This document shows, piece by piece, positions 1 to 6,446 of a DNA stretch of 7,829 nucleotides (the first letter of the stretch is position 1; every line of letters starts with the position of its first letter). Origin of the DNA: Clostridium sp. SCN 57-10 (GTDB lineage Bacteria > Bacillota > Clostridia > Oscillospirales > Butyricicoccaceae); NCBI GenBank assembly GCA_001725215.1, contig MEFT01000062.1, positions 1 to 7,829 of the forward strand, written 5' to 3'. The notes below the pieces were generated by a model. It saw only the letters and a program-made list of their open reading frames with translations. It made no database searches and had not been told where the DNA came from. The translations under genes and the position numbers were made by a program.

Positions 1-549
1 GAAAGCCCTTTGCCGCAGGGCGCGGATTTTTTGGCGCAGGAGCCGACCATACCGACCTTTGATCTACCGCCCGAGGAGCTGGAAGACGGCACACCGAATG
101 AGGAGTTTTCGATCCCAAGCCCTGATTCGGTTGACAATAAGACCTATACGCTGCGCTTCTCGCGGCAAAAGCCCGTCAAAACGGGGCACCTCACGTCCTA
201 TTTCGGATACCGCATCCATCCGATTCACGGCAACACCACGTTTCATTATGGCATTGACATTGGGGCTGCAAGCGGAACCCGTGTCAGCTGCTTTGCGGAA
301 GGAACGGTGGCCGAAACGGGATATTCGGCCGTGTTCGGCAATTATGTGCTCGTTCGTCATGCAGATGGATTTTCCACCTATTACGCACATCTGAAAAGCG
401 TTGCCGTGAAAAAGGGAGATAAGGCGAAGGTGGGTGGCAAGCTTGGCACGGTAGGCAGCACGGGCTGGTCGACCGGGCCGCATTTGCATTTTGAAATCAG
501 GCGAAACGGGCTGCGGCTTGACCCGCTTCGTTATGTGAGCTACTCATGA
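1..549 (+). CDS. M23 (LytM) peptidase, SpoIVFA-like, 5'-truncated by window edge
   Basis: The frame is open from base 1, so the true start and any N-terminal membrane anchor lie to the left; the TTG at 10 is not a credible start. A Pro/Glu-rich linker (about bases 1-165) precedes a complete M23 domain. All metal ligands of an active M23 peptidase are visible: His at 244-246 and Asp at 256-258 (HYGID), and His at 487-489 (HLHFEI). The additional His of the YAHL motif is at 388-390. M23 enzymes normally cut peptide bridges in peptidoglycan. Its stop overlaps the start of an M50 protease gene, the order of spoIVFA-spoIVFB in Bacillus, where SpoIVFA is a LytM-domain partner and inhibitor of SpoIVFB. 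I infer the same role here; intact zinc ligands leave real hydrolase activity possible. Domain identity is secure, the SpoIVFA role is inferred from context. Confidence 0.85.
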   Translation, partial: ESPLPQGADFLAQEPTIPTFDLPPEELEDGTPNEEFSIPSPDSVDNKTYTLRFSRQKPVKTGHLTSYFGYRIHPIHGNTTFHYGIDIGAASGTRVSCFAEGTVAETGYSAVFGNYVLVRHADGFSTYYAHLKSVAVKKGDKAKVGGKLGTVGSTGWSTGPHLHFEIRRNGLRLDPLRYVSYS

Positions 550-1145
550 GCAGGGTAAAATGGTCGCCCATGCTGGCGCTTCCGGCGGCGCTCGGCATCA
601 TCTGCGGGCTGGAAACGGAGCTTCTCGTGATATTCTGCGCCGCATGCATTCACGAAGCCGGACATCTGCTTGCTATTTTGCTGTGCGGCGGCAAGATGGG
701 AGAGATGCGCATCGGACTGACGGGCGCGGTCATACAATATGACATTGCGTTCAAGGCTGGATATGGAAAAGACGCGATCATCGCCGCAGCGGGGCCGGCG
801 GCGGGTTTTGCTGCGGCAGCGGCGGCGCGCCTGCTGCCCTACAGCGAGCCGCTTACGCTGTTTACCGGCCTGTGCCTTGTATTGTCCTGCTTTAATTTGC
901 TGCCAGTCTTGCCACTTGACGGCGGCAGGATTTTGTGGGCATTGCTCGCGTTGTTTTTTGACGAGCAAATTGCAGAGCGCGGGGTTCGCGCGGCGGGCAA
1001 TGTAACGGCGCTTGCCATCGTTGCATGCGGCGCGCTGGCCGCGTGTATCGCGCGCTTTGAACTGTCCGTTGTTTTGGCGTACGCCTTGATATTATTGAAA
1101 CTTTCATCCAAAACACCTTTACACAAAGCGGATTACAAGATATGA
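546..1145 (+). CDS. spoIVFB: Site-2 (M50) intramembrane protease, SpoIVFB-like, no CBS domain
   Basis: This is a 199-residue, strongly hydrophobic protein with the two signatures of M50 metalloproteases: HEAGH at residues 36-40 (two zinc-binding His and the catalytic Glu37) and LDGGRI with Asp125 as third zinc ligand, preceded by NLLP. Hydrophobic segments lie near residues 7-35, 77-96, 101-122 and 150-185. In Bacillus, SpoIVFB releases sigma-K from its pro-form in the mother cell. That protein is close to 290 residues with a C-terminal CBS domain; this one ends shortly after the membrane segments with a short basic tail, so the CBS domain is absent. The ATG lies inside the stop overlap (ATGA) with the M23 gene and has no good Shine-Dalgarno sequence, so translation is probably coupled. 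The family call is firm; the sporulation role rests on the M23 neighbour and locus. A general site-2 protease is the alternative. Confidence 0.85.
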   Translation: MSRVKWSPMLALPAALGIICGLETELLVIFCAACIHEAGHLLAILLCGGKMGEMRIGLTGAVIQYDIAFKAGYGKDAIIAAAGPAAGFAAAAAARLLPYSEPLTLFTGLCLVLSCFNLLPVLPLDGGRILWALLALFFDEQIAERGVRAAGNVTALAIVACGALAACIARFELSVVLAYALILLKLSSKTPLHKADYKI

Positions 1146-1146
1146 T
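1118..1146 (+). promoter_or_regulatory. Sigma-A type promoter for the radical SAM operon
   Basis: A -35 TTTACA at 1118-1123 and a -10 TATGAT at 1141-1146 are separated by exactly 17 bases. The -10 overlaps the TGA stop of the preceding protease gene. Transcription would start near 1153 and leave a leader of about 68 bases before the radical SAM start codon. It would allow vegetative expression of the downstream genes independently of the sporulation pair. Confidence 0.6.
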
Positions 1147-1173
1147 AGAATAGTATTATTATCATTGTATTAC

Positions 1174-1199
1174 CGCGTGTTCCGACGGTGGAACTCGCG
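1174..1199 (+). promoter_or_regulatory. Leader hairpin upstream of the radical SAM gene
   Basis: CGCG (1174-1177) pairs with CGCG (1196-1199) and GTTCC (1179-1183) with GGAAC (1190-1194), with a T-T mismatch between the two helices and a six-base loop. No T tract follows, so it is not an intrinsic terminator. It ends 12 bases before the Shine-Dalgarno sequence and could affect translation or mRNA stability. A role is inferred only from its position. Confidence 0.35.
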
Positions 1200-1211
1200 C
1201 TGAAACCGGTT

Positions 1212-1216
1212 GGAGG
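1212..1216 (+). promoter_or_regulatory. Ribosome binding site deciding the radical SAM start
   Basis: GGAGG lies four bases before ATG at 1221. The upstream in-frame GTG at 1188 has no such site and falls inside the loop and right arm of the leader hairpin, so ATG 1221 is the preferred start. Confidence 0.75.
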
Positions 1217-1220
1217 AAGT

Positions 1221-3056
1221 ATGAATTACAAGCTAGCAGCCTGCTTGCAGCAGGTTAAGAAACCTGCCCGCTATACGGGCGGAGAATATGGCGCCGTCGT
1301 CAAAGAGAAGTCCGAGATCGACGTGCGTTTTGCGCTATGTTTCCCTGAGCTTTATGAAATTGGCATGTCGCACCTTGGTTCGCGTATTTTATACGGATTG
1401 CTCAACGAGATGGACGGCGTCTGGTGTGAGCGTGCCTTCGCGCTGTTTACCGATATGGAGGAGCAGCTTCGCAAGCGTGAGCTGCCCCTGTTCGCGCTCG
1501 AAAGCGGCGATCCGCTCGGTGCGTTTGACATTTTAGGCTTCACGCTGCAATACGAGCTGAACTACACTGCCATTCTCAACATGCTTGATCTGGCCGGCGT
1601 TCCGCTTTATGCACGCGAGCGCACCGAGCTGGCGCCGCTCGTCGTAGCGGGTGGCCCGTGTGTTTACAATGCCGAGCCTGTTGCCGACTTTTTTGACATT
1701 ATCATGATCGGCGAAGGCGAGGAGATGATGCCAGAGCTGATCGCGCTTTACCGCGCGGCAAAGCAAGAGGGCGCGAGCAAGCAGGAGTTTTTGCACCGTG
1801 CCGCACAGCTTGGCGGCTTTTATGTGCCGTCGCTCTACGAGGTGAGCTATCATGAAGATGGCACTGTGGCCGCGATTACGCCGCGAGATGGCGCGCCCGC
1901 CATCGTGCAGAAGCGCGTCGTGCAGGATTTTGACAAGAGCTATTATCCGCAGCAGATGATCGTGCCCTCGACCGAGATTGTGTTTGACCGTGTGATGGTC
2001 GAGCTATTCCGCGGCTGCCGACGCGGCTGCCGCTTCTGCCAGGCGGGGTATACCTATCGCCCCATCCGCGCAAAGGCACCGGAAACGCTGGAAGCGCAGG
2101 CAAAGCGGTTGGTGGATCATACGGGATATGACGAGGTGTCGCTGACGTCGCTCAGCTCGAGTGATTATCCCCATCTTGAGGTGCTGTGCGAGAGCCTGGT
2201 CAAAGACTTCGAGCCGCGCCACATCAACCTTGCGCTGCCCTCGCTGCGCGCCGACAACTTTAACCTAAGCCTGATGGAAAATGTGCAGAAGGTGCGCAAA
2301 AGCGGCCTGACGTTTGCGCCCGAAGCCGGCACGCAGCGCCTGCGTGATGCTATCAATAAAAATCTGCGCGAAGAGGATCTGCTTGAGGCGTGCAAGGTCG
2401 CATTCGGCGCGGGTTACAACGGCATTAAGCTTTATTTTATGATGGGGCTTCCGACCGAAACGGACGAAGACCTCAAGGGTATTGCGCAGATTGTGCGCAA
2501 TGTGATGGACTGCTTCCGCAAGAACGCGCTTTACCGCTCGCGCGGCGTGCGCGTTTCGGTTGGCGTTTCCACCTTTGTGCCCAAGGCGCAGACGCCGTTT
2601 CAGTGGTGTCCGCAGATCGACCGCGAGGAGGTCACGCGGCGCCAGAAGCTTTTGATGGACGAGCTGCGTATGAAAAATGTCACCTACAGCCTGCATGATG
2701 CAAACACCAGCTTCCTCGAAGCGGCACTGGCGCGCGGAAACCGCCGCCTTTCGGCCGTGATCGAGCAGGCATGGCGCAACGGCTGCAATCTGGACGGCTG
2801 GAGCGAATGCTTCCGTTTTGACGAATGGATGCGTGCCTTTGAAGCGTGCGGCATTGATCCCGTCTTCTACGCAAATCGCGAAATGGGAGAAGATGAGGTG
2901 CTGCCGTGGGATCACATATCCTCTGGCGTGACCAAGCAATATCTGCGTGCCGAATACGAGCGTGCGCGGCAGGGAATTGCCACGCCCGACTGCAAGGCTG
3001 GCTGCCGCAACTGCGGTGCGCTTTCGCTGACGCAAGGAGGACGCTGCGATGTATAA
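1221..3056 (+). CDS. B12-binding-type radical SAM protein (TIGR03960-like)
   Basis: The 611-residue protein carries an N-terminal cobalamin-binding-like region (about residues 30-200, with VVAGGP and the IGEGEE motif typical of such domains). A radical SAM domain follows, with the 4Fe-4S cluster motif C-x3-C-x2-C at Cys266, Cys270 and Cys273. The C-terminus has a second cysteine set of the same spacing, Cys591, Cys595 and Cys598, which may bind another cluster or metal. Length, order and the DUF2344 gene directly behind it match the TIGR03960 family, found beside or fused to DUF2344. The substrate and reaction are unknown to me. Its stop overlaps the next start by eight bases and it has its own promoter and leader. 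In Clostridia this pair commonly sits between spoIVFB and the RNase G/rplU genes, so a link to RNA processing or modification has only contextual support. I see no frameshift or missing key residue. Confidence 0.9.
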   Translation: MNYKLAACLQQVKKPARYTGGEYGAVVKEKSEIDVRFALCFPELYEIGMSHLGSRILYGLLNEMDGVWCERAFALFTDMEEQLRKRELPLFALESGDPLGAFDILGFTLQYELNYTAILNMLDLAGVPLYARERTELAPLVVAGGPCVYNAEPVADFFDIIMIGEGEEMMPELIALYRAAKQEGASKQEFLHRAAQLGGFYVPSLYEVSYHEDGTVAAITPRDGAPAIVQKRVVQDFDKSYYPQQMIVPSTEIVFDRVMVELFRGCRRGCRFCQAGYTYRPIRAKAPETLEAQAKRLVDHTGYDEVSLTSLSSSDYPHLEVLCESLVKDFEPRHINLALPSLRADNFNLSLMENVQKVRKSGLTFAPEAGTQRLRDAINKNLREEDLLEACKVAFGAGYNGIKLYFMMGLPTETDEDLKGIAQIVRNVMDCFRKNALYRSRGVRVSVGVSTFVPKAQTPFQWCPQIDREEVTRRQKLLMDELRMKNVTYSLHDANTSFLEAALARGNRRLSAVIEQAWRNGCNLDGWSECFRFDEWMRAFEACGIDPVFYANREMGEDEVLPWDHISSGVTKQYLRAEYERARQGIATPDCKAGCRNCGALSLTQGGRCDV

Positions 3057-3720
3057 GATTCGACTGTTGTTTGAAAAGAGCGGCGCGGCCGCCTACATTT
3101 CGCATCTCGACCTGATGCAGGCCATTCAGCGCTCCATGTGCCGCGCAAAGCTGCCGGTACGCTATTCGGAGGGGTTTAACCCGCACATTAAGCTGTCTAT
3201 TCTTGTTCCGCTGTCCACCGGCTTTGCAAGCCGGTGCGAGCTGTGCGACTTTGAGCTGCTTGAGCCGGTCGAGGCAGACGAGCTGCTTGTGCGGCTCAAC
3301 GGCGCGTTTCCCGCCGGCATCCGAGCGCTGGCGGTGTGCGGGACAAGCCGTTCGGTTTCGGCCATCGCCTGGTGCGAATATGAAATCCGGTGGCCGGAGG
3401 GCGATGCGGCGCGTGCGGCCGATGCGTTTGCGGGTGCGCCGCTGCGCGTAGAAAAGCGATCGAAGCGAGGCACCAAAGAAATCAGTGTGCAGGACTATGT
3501 GCGCGCCATTTCGTTTGAATGTCAGGACGGCGCGCTTGTCTGCCGTGCCACGCTTCAGGCGGGCGATGATCCTTTGAACCCGGCTTATATCACAACCGCG
3601 CTGACGCAGGCAGGCGTTCTGCCGGAAGAGGTTACCGCGCAGTATACGCGCCTTTCGGTGCTCATGGCGGACGGGACTGATTTTATACAGGAGGCGTGCG
3701 ATGAAAAAACGAAACTATAA
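3049..3720 (+). CDS. DUF2344 radical SAM-linked protein (TIGR03936-like)
   Basis: This 223-residue soluble protein shows the conserved blocks of the DUF2344 family: ISHLDLM near residue 17, RYSEGFNPHIKLS near residue 38 followed by PLSTGFAS, and a basic KRSKRGTKEIS block near the middle. The family is known as the partner of TIGR03960 radical SAM proteins and is fused to them in some bacteria, so it probably works in the same complex or reaction; its biochemical role is not established. The start is supported by AAGGAGG at 3034-3040, eight bases upstream. It overlaps the radical SAM gene by eight bases and the next gene by 20, which suggests translational coupling. The basic block could contact nucleic acid, which is inference only. 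Length is normal for the family. Confidence 0.88.
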   Translation: MYKIRLLFEKSGAAAYISHLDLMQAIQRSMCRAKLPVRYSEGFNPHIKLSILVPLSTGFASRCELCDFELLEPVEADELLVRLNGAFPAGIRALAVCGTSRSVSAIAWCEYEIRWPEGDAARAADAFAGAPLRVEKRSKRGTKEISVQDYVRAISFECQDGALVCRATLQAGDDPLNPAYITTALTQAGVLPEEVTAQYTRLSVLMADGTDFIQEACDEKTKL

Positions 3721-4564
3721 AAAGCTCGTCCGAGACTGGGTTTTTATCCTGATCGGTTCGGCCATATACGCCGCGGGCGTTGCTTTCCTGCTTGACCCGA
3801 ACAATCTTGCGCCGGGCGGTGTCAGCGGTATTGCCATCGTGCTCAACCGACTGATTCATTTGCCCACCGGCGTGATCATCCTGTGCCTCAACATTCCCAT
3901 TATGATCGTCGGAACATGGAAGCTGGGTTTTCGCGTTCTCTACACCACGATTTTCGCCACCGTTTTCTCATCCGCAGTTATTGACCTTATCGCGCCGTTC
4001 GGCGCGCTGACGCATGACCCGCTGCTTGCCGCCGTCATCGGTGGAGCGTGCTCCGGCTTCGGAATCGCGCTGGTGTTCAAAGCGGGTGCAACGACGGGCG
4101 GCACCGACGTTCTGGCACGTCTCATTAAGCTTAAGTACCCATATGTAAAGCTTGGCAAAATGATGCTTTTTCTTGACGGCACGGTTGTCGCCGCTGCGGC
4201 GCTTGTATTTCGAAATATCGATAAGGCGCTTTACGCGGGTATTTCGCTCGTCATTTTCTCTTTGATTTTTGATGCGGTACTCTACGGACCCGATTCCGCA
4301 AAGCTTGTTTACGTCATTTCCGACAGGCACCAGCAAATCGTGAGCGAACTGCTCAAGCTTGACATCGGTGTAACATACTTAAAGGGTATGGGCGCCTACA
4401 CGAACCACGATAAGTGCGTCATTCTTTGCGCCATGCGCAAGCAGTTGTTTCCGCAGATGCAGGAAATCGTACGCGAGAGCGATCCCGACGCATTTTTGAT
4501 CGTAACGTCGGCAAACGAGATTTTCGGAGAGGGCTTCAAGAGCCATTATAATCAGCAGTTTTAG
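3701..4564 (+). CDS. YitT family membrane protein (DUF161 plus DUF2179)
   Basis: The 287-residue protein starts with a basic cytosolic tail, followed by about six hydrophobic segments (near residues 12-31, 55-72, 78-99, 108-127, 153-171 and 176-195). Conserved YitT blocks include LDPNNLAPGGVSGIA (31-45) and AGATTGGTDVLARL (128-141). The C-terminal DUF2179 domain (about 224-278) contains the typical YLKGMGAYT and IVTSANEIFGEGF motifs. YitT proteins are widespread in Firmicutes, usually as several paralogues; they are thought to be transporters or membrane sensors and have no firm function. CAGGAGG at 3688-3694, six bases before the ATG, gives a strong start. The gene begins 20 bases inside the DUF2344 gene, so it is almost surely cotranscribed with it, though a functional link is unproven. 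Confidence 0.92.
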   Translation: MKKRNYKKLVRDWVFILIGSAIYAAGVAFLLDPNNLAPGGVSGIAIVLNRLIHLPTGVIILCLNIPIMIVGTWKLGFRVLYTTIFATVFSSAVIDLIAPFGALTHDPLLAAVIGGACSGFGIALVFKAGATTGGTDVLARLIKLKYPYVKLGKMMLFLDGTVVAAAALVFRNIDKALYAGISLVIFSLIFDAVLYGPDSAKLVYVISDRHQQIVSELLKLDIGVTYLKGMGAYTNHDKCVILCAMRKQLFPQMQEIVRESDPDAFLIVTSANEIFGEGFKSHYNQQF

Positions 4565-4585
4565 TCTGAAGGGAGCGGGCGCGGC

Positions 4586-5881
4586 ATGAAACGAATCAAG
4601 TCTTTGCTTGCATGCATATTGTGCCTCGCCGTGCTGTGCGGCTGTACTGCGCGCTCGGAAGGGGAGTATTATGTCGAGGTCCCTCATGCGGACAACGCGC
4701 ATGTGAAGGAATTTCCCGATCAAAACTCGATCAGCAGCTTTTTCAGCCTGCGCAATGCGGTGCTCAACATCATCCGTTCTGCGCGTACCAACGAAACACT
4801 GCGCATCAGCGACTACACCGGAAATTTGGATGAGGATCTGAAAAGCATTACGACTGAGATGACGACGGAAAACCCGCTTGGCATGTATGCCGTGTCATCC
4901 ATTTTGTTTGAGCAGACCAGCATACTTTCTTATCGCAAGCTGAAGGTTACCATGCAGTATCGTCGTGCAACGGAGGAGATACGCGCGGTGTCCGAGGTTT
5001 TGAGTATGTATGATTTTGAGCGTAGCCTTACAGATATTTTCCAAAGTTTCGGGCAAGGACATGTCTACTCCTTTCTGACGTTTACCGATTCTGAGGATAC
5101 TTTTCGCAATCGTTTGATACAATGCTGGACATCGAACCCCGCTGCCGCAATCGGATTGAGTGAAATCGGCGTTACGAACTATCCCGAGGACGCGCAAAAC
5201 CGCATCGTGGAGATTTCGATTAAGTATTTGGAAGAAACTGAAACCTTAAAGAAACAGAGGCAGCAGCTTGAGGAAGCGGCGGGGGATATTTGCGCCGCAT
5301 TCACCGGGAAAACCGAAAAGGAAAAGATGACGTTTATCTATCAGTATTTGCGTGCAAACGTTACTTATCTTGCGGATGATACGGTGGGCATGGCGGGCGC
5401 CGGCGTCATTCTGCCGCGCATCTCACGCTATACGGCTTACGGCGCTCTGATCGAGCATCGCGCGTCGCAGGCGGGCATGGTACTCGCCGCAAAGCTGCTG
5501 TGCGCACAGCTTGGGATGACCAGTCAATTTGTGCTGGGTGAAAAAGCGGGCGAACCTTATTGCTGGCTTGTTGTGAAAACCGAAGGGCAAACGCTGCATT
5601 TTGACGTAACGACCAGCGAATATCGTATTGAAGCCAAACCGACCGAACCGGGCGAAGAAACGCTGCCTTCCATCCCGCAGGACAGCACGACCACGACCAC
5701 CGGAGAGACGGTGCCGGAAGAAGAAACCCTTCCGGACGATATTTTCCCGAGCGAAACCGTACCGGCAGAAACGCCGGGCGACGGGCAAGAGGTTACGGTG
5801 CGCAGACCCATCTACCTTTACACAACAAGTGAAGCGACAAGGCGTTTTTCATGGGACACAAATTTTTATCACTTTAGCTAA
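4586..5881 (+). CDS. Lipoprotein with degenerate transglutaminase-like domain
   Basis: The 431-residue product begins with a basic, hydrophobic signal peptide and lipobox L17-C18-G19-C20, so the mature protein should be lipid-anchored at Cys20 on the outer face of the membrane. Residues 40-220 form a mostly helical region and a Lys/Glu/Gln-rich helix lies near 212-230. Residues about 240-345 resemble a transglutaminase-like (cysteine protease fold) domain: AYGALIEHRASQAG aligns without gaps to the usual AYGAL-x5-AVCxGYA block, and PYCW and HFDVT match the His and Asp blocks. The catalytic Cys is Gln295 and the His is Tyr325; only Asp340 remains, so enzymatic activity is unlikely. A Thr/Pro/Glu-rich linker (351-402) separates this from a final strand-like segment ending WDTNFYHFS. 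It starts 21 bases after the yitT-like gene with a moderate GGGAG at 4571-4575. A binding or cell-wall scaffold role is inferred. Confidence 0.75.
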   Translation: MKRIKSLLACILCLAVLCGCTARSEGEYYVEVPHADNAHVKEFPDQNSISSFFSLRNAVLNIIRSARTNETLRISDYTGNLDEDLKSITTEMTTENPLGMYAVSSILFEQTSILSYRKLKVTMQYRRATEEIRAVSEVLSMYDFERSLTDIFQSFGQGHVYSFLTFTDSEDTFRNRLIQCWTSNPAAAIGLSEIGVTNYPEDAQNRIVEISIKYLEETETLKKQRQQLEEAAGDICAAFTGKTEKEKMTFIYQYLRANVTYLADDTVGMAGAGVILPRISRYTAYGALIEHRASQAGMVLAAKLLCAQLGMTSQFVLGEKAGEPYCWLVVKTEGQTLHFDVTTSEYRIEAKPTEPGEETLPSIPQDSTTTTTGETVPEEETLPDDIFPSETVPAETPGDGQEVTVRRPIYLYTTSEATRRFSWDTNFYHFS

Positions 5882-5898
5882 AATTTGATCCAAAAGTA

Positions 5899-5927
5899 TT
5901 GACAAATCTCGCTGGACGGGTTATACT
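5899..5927 (+). promoter_or_regulatory. tRNA-Gly promoter
   Basis: A perfect -35 TTGACA (5899-5904) and a -10 TATACT (5922-5927) are 17 bases apart, a very strong vegetative promoter. Transcription should start near 5934, about 30 bases before the mature tRNA, so RNase P must remove a short 5' leader. The -35 begins 18 bases after the lipoprotein stop codon. Confidence 0.85.
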
Positions 5928-5963
5928 GTATAAGTCTTCTGGGCAATCGTCCGGGAGGCGCAT

Positions 5964-6039
5964 GCGGACTTAGCTCATCTGGTAGAGCGCCACCTTGCCA
6001 AGGTGGAGGTAGCGAGTTCGAGCCTCGTAGTCCGCTCCA
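5964..6039 (+). tRNA. tRNA-Gly (anticodon GCC)
   Basis: The cloverleaf folds completely. The acceptor stem GCGGACT/AGTCCGC is perfect over 7 pairs. The D stem is GCTC/GAGC and the anticodon stem is CCACC/GGTGG with loop TTGCCAA, giving anticodon GCC. The T arm is GCGAG/CTCGT with one G-T pair around TTCGAGC. The discriminator base is T6036 and CCA is encoded at 6037-6039. It reads GGC and GGT glycine codons. It stands alone, with its own promoter and terminator. Confidence 0.97.
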
Positions 6040-6081
6040 AAAAGACATAACATTTCCGTAAGGAAATGTTATGTCTTTTTT
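6040..6081 (+). terminator. Intrinsic terminator of tRNA-Gly
   Basis: A perfect 18-pair stem (6040-6057 with 6062-6079) closes a GTAA tetraloop, with a run of six T at 6076-6081. The last A of the tRNA CCA can extend the stem by one pair. The left arm begins with A residues, so the structure could also stop minus-strand transcription. It probably also ends any read-through from the lipoprotein gene, which lacks its own terminator. Confidence 0.9.
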
Positions 6082-6164
6082 ATGCAATTAAGTTATGGTA
6101 TGATAAATCAAAGTTTGCTCAGTTAAACAGTAGAATAGGAATTTTATAATTTTTGAGGTATCTT

Positions 6165-6353
6165 ATGGAACAGAGCTATGTATGTCCTTTGTTAAATGAA
6201 ACGATAGACGAAGGCGAATGCTATGATGTTCAGATGGTGTTAAATGGATTTATCAAGCCGCAAATATTGAAACAGCCTCTTAATATTGAAAAAGCAAACC
6301 TGATTTGCTATTCTTGCCAATTTAATCATTTGCCCATTGATTTCACAAAATGA
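6165..6353 (+). CDS. Small four-cysteine protein, unknown function
   Basis: This 62-residue reading frame begins at ATG 6165 with GAGG at 6155-6158, six bases upstream; a TTG at 6153 in the same frame overlaps that site and is less likely. Four cysteines (Cys7, Cys19, Cys48, Cys51) form a C-x11-C and C-x2-C pattern that could bind zinc, but the second pair is not a textbook zinc ribbon. There is no signal peptide or membrane segment, so it should be cytosolic. From memory it resembles small uncharacterised Clostridia proteins starting with a CPL...G.C pattern; I cannot verify this. The region is clearly more AT-rich than its neighbours, with TTA and AAA codons common, suggesting a different origin or relaxed composition. 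No convincing promoter was found between the tRNA terminator and this gene. It converges on the aminotransferase gene. It could be non-coding, but the good ribosome site argues for a real gene. Confidence 0.6.
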   Translation: MEQSYVCPLLNETIDEGECYDVQMVLNGFIKPQILKQPLNIEKANLICYSCQFNHLPIDFTK

Positions 6354-6391
6354 GTATAATCTCACTATTTTGCTTTTACTCAGACGTGCGA

Positions 6392-6419
6392 AAAGGCGCA
6401 TCCATTTGGATGCGCCTTT
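6392..6419. terminator. Bidirectional terminator between convergent genes
   Basis: A perfect 12-pair stem (6392-6403 with 6408-6419) closes a four-base loop. The arms begin with AAA and end with TTT, followed on plus by a T-rich stretch and on minus by one more T. It lies 38 bases after the small gene and 27 bases past the stop of the minus-strand aminotransferase, so it probably serves both, more clearly the aminotransferase. Confidence 0.8.
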
Positions 6420-6446
6420 CTATTTATGAAAAAGGGAAGAGGGTTT

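Noticed and set aside
1188..1220. GTG start 11 codons upstream for the radical SAM gene
   Set aside because: It has no ribosome site and starts in the leader hairpin loop, whereas ATG 1221 has GGAGG at good spacing.
2265..3035. A 256-codon open frame on the minus strand
   Set aside because: It lies wholly opposite the radical SAM gene, has no recognisable domain and no ribosome site, and is explained by GC-rich codon use of the real gene.
5859..5887. CAAATTTT / AAAATTTG inverted repeat over the lipoprotein stop
   Set aside because: It is only eight nearly all A-T pairs with a 13-base loop and no following T tract, too weak for a terminator.
6145..6150. Perfect TATAAT before the small gene
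   Set aside because: The base 17 positions upstream is a poor -35 (GTTAAA), and transcription would start inside the ribosome site.
5964..6390. tRNA-Gly 3' end as an integration site for the AT-rich patch
   Set aside because: No second copy of the tRNA 3' end, no integrase and no other mobile-element gene is present in the window.
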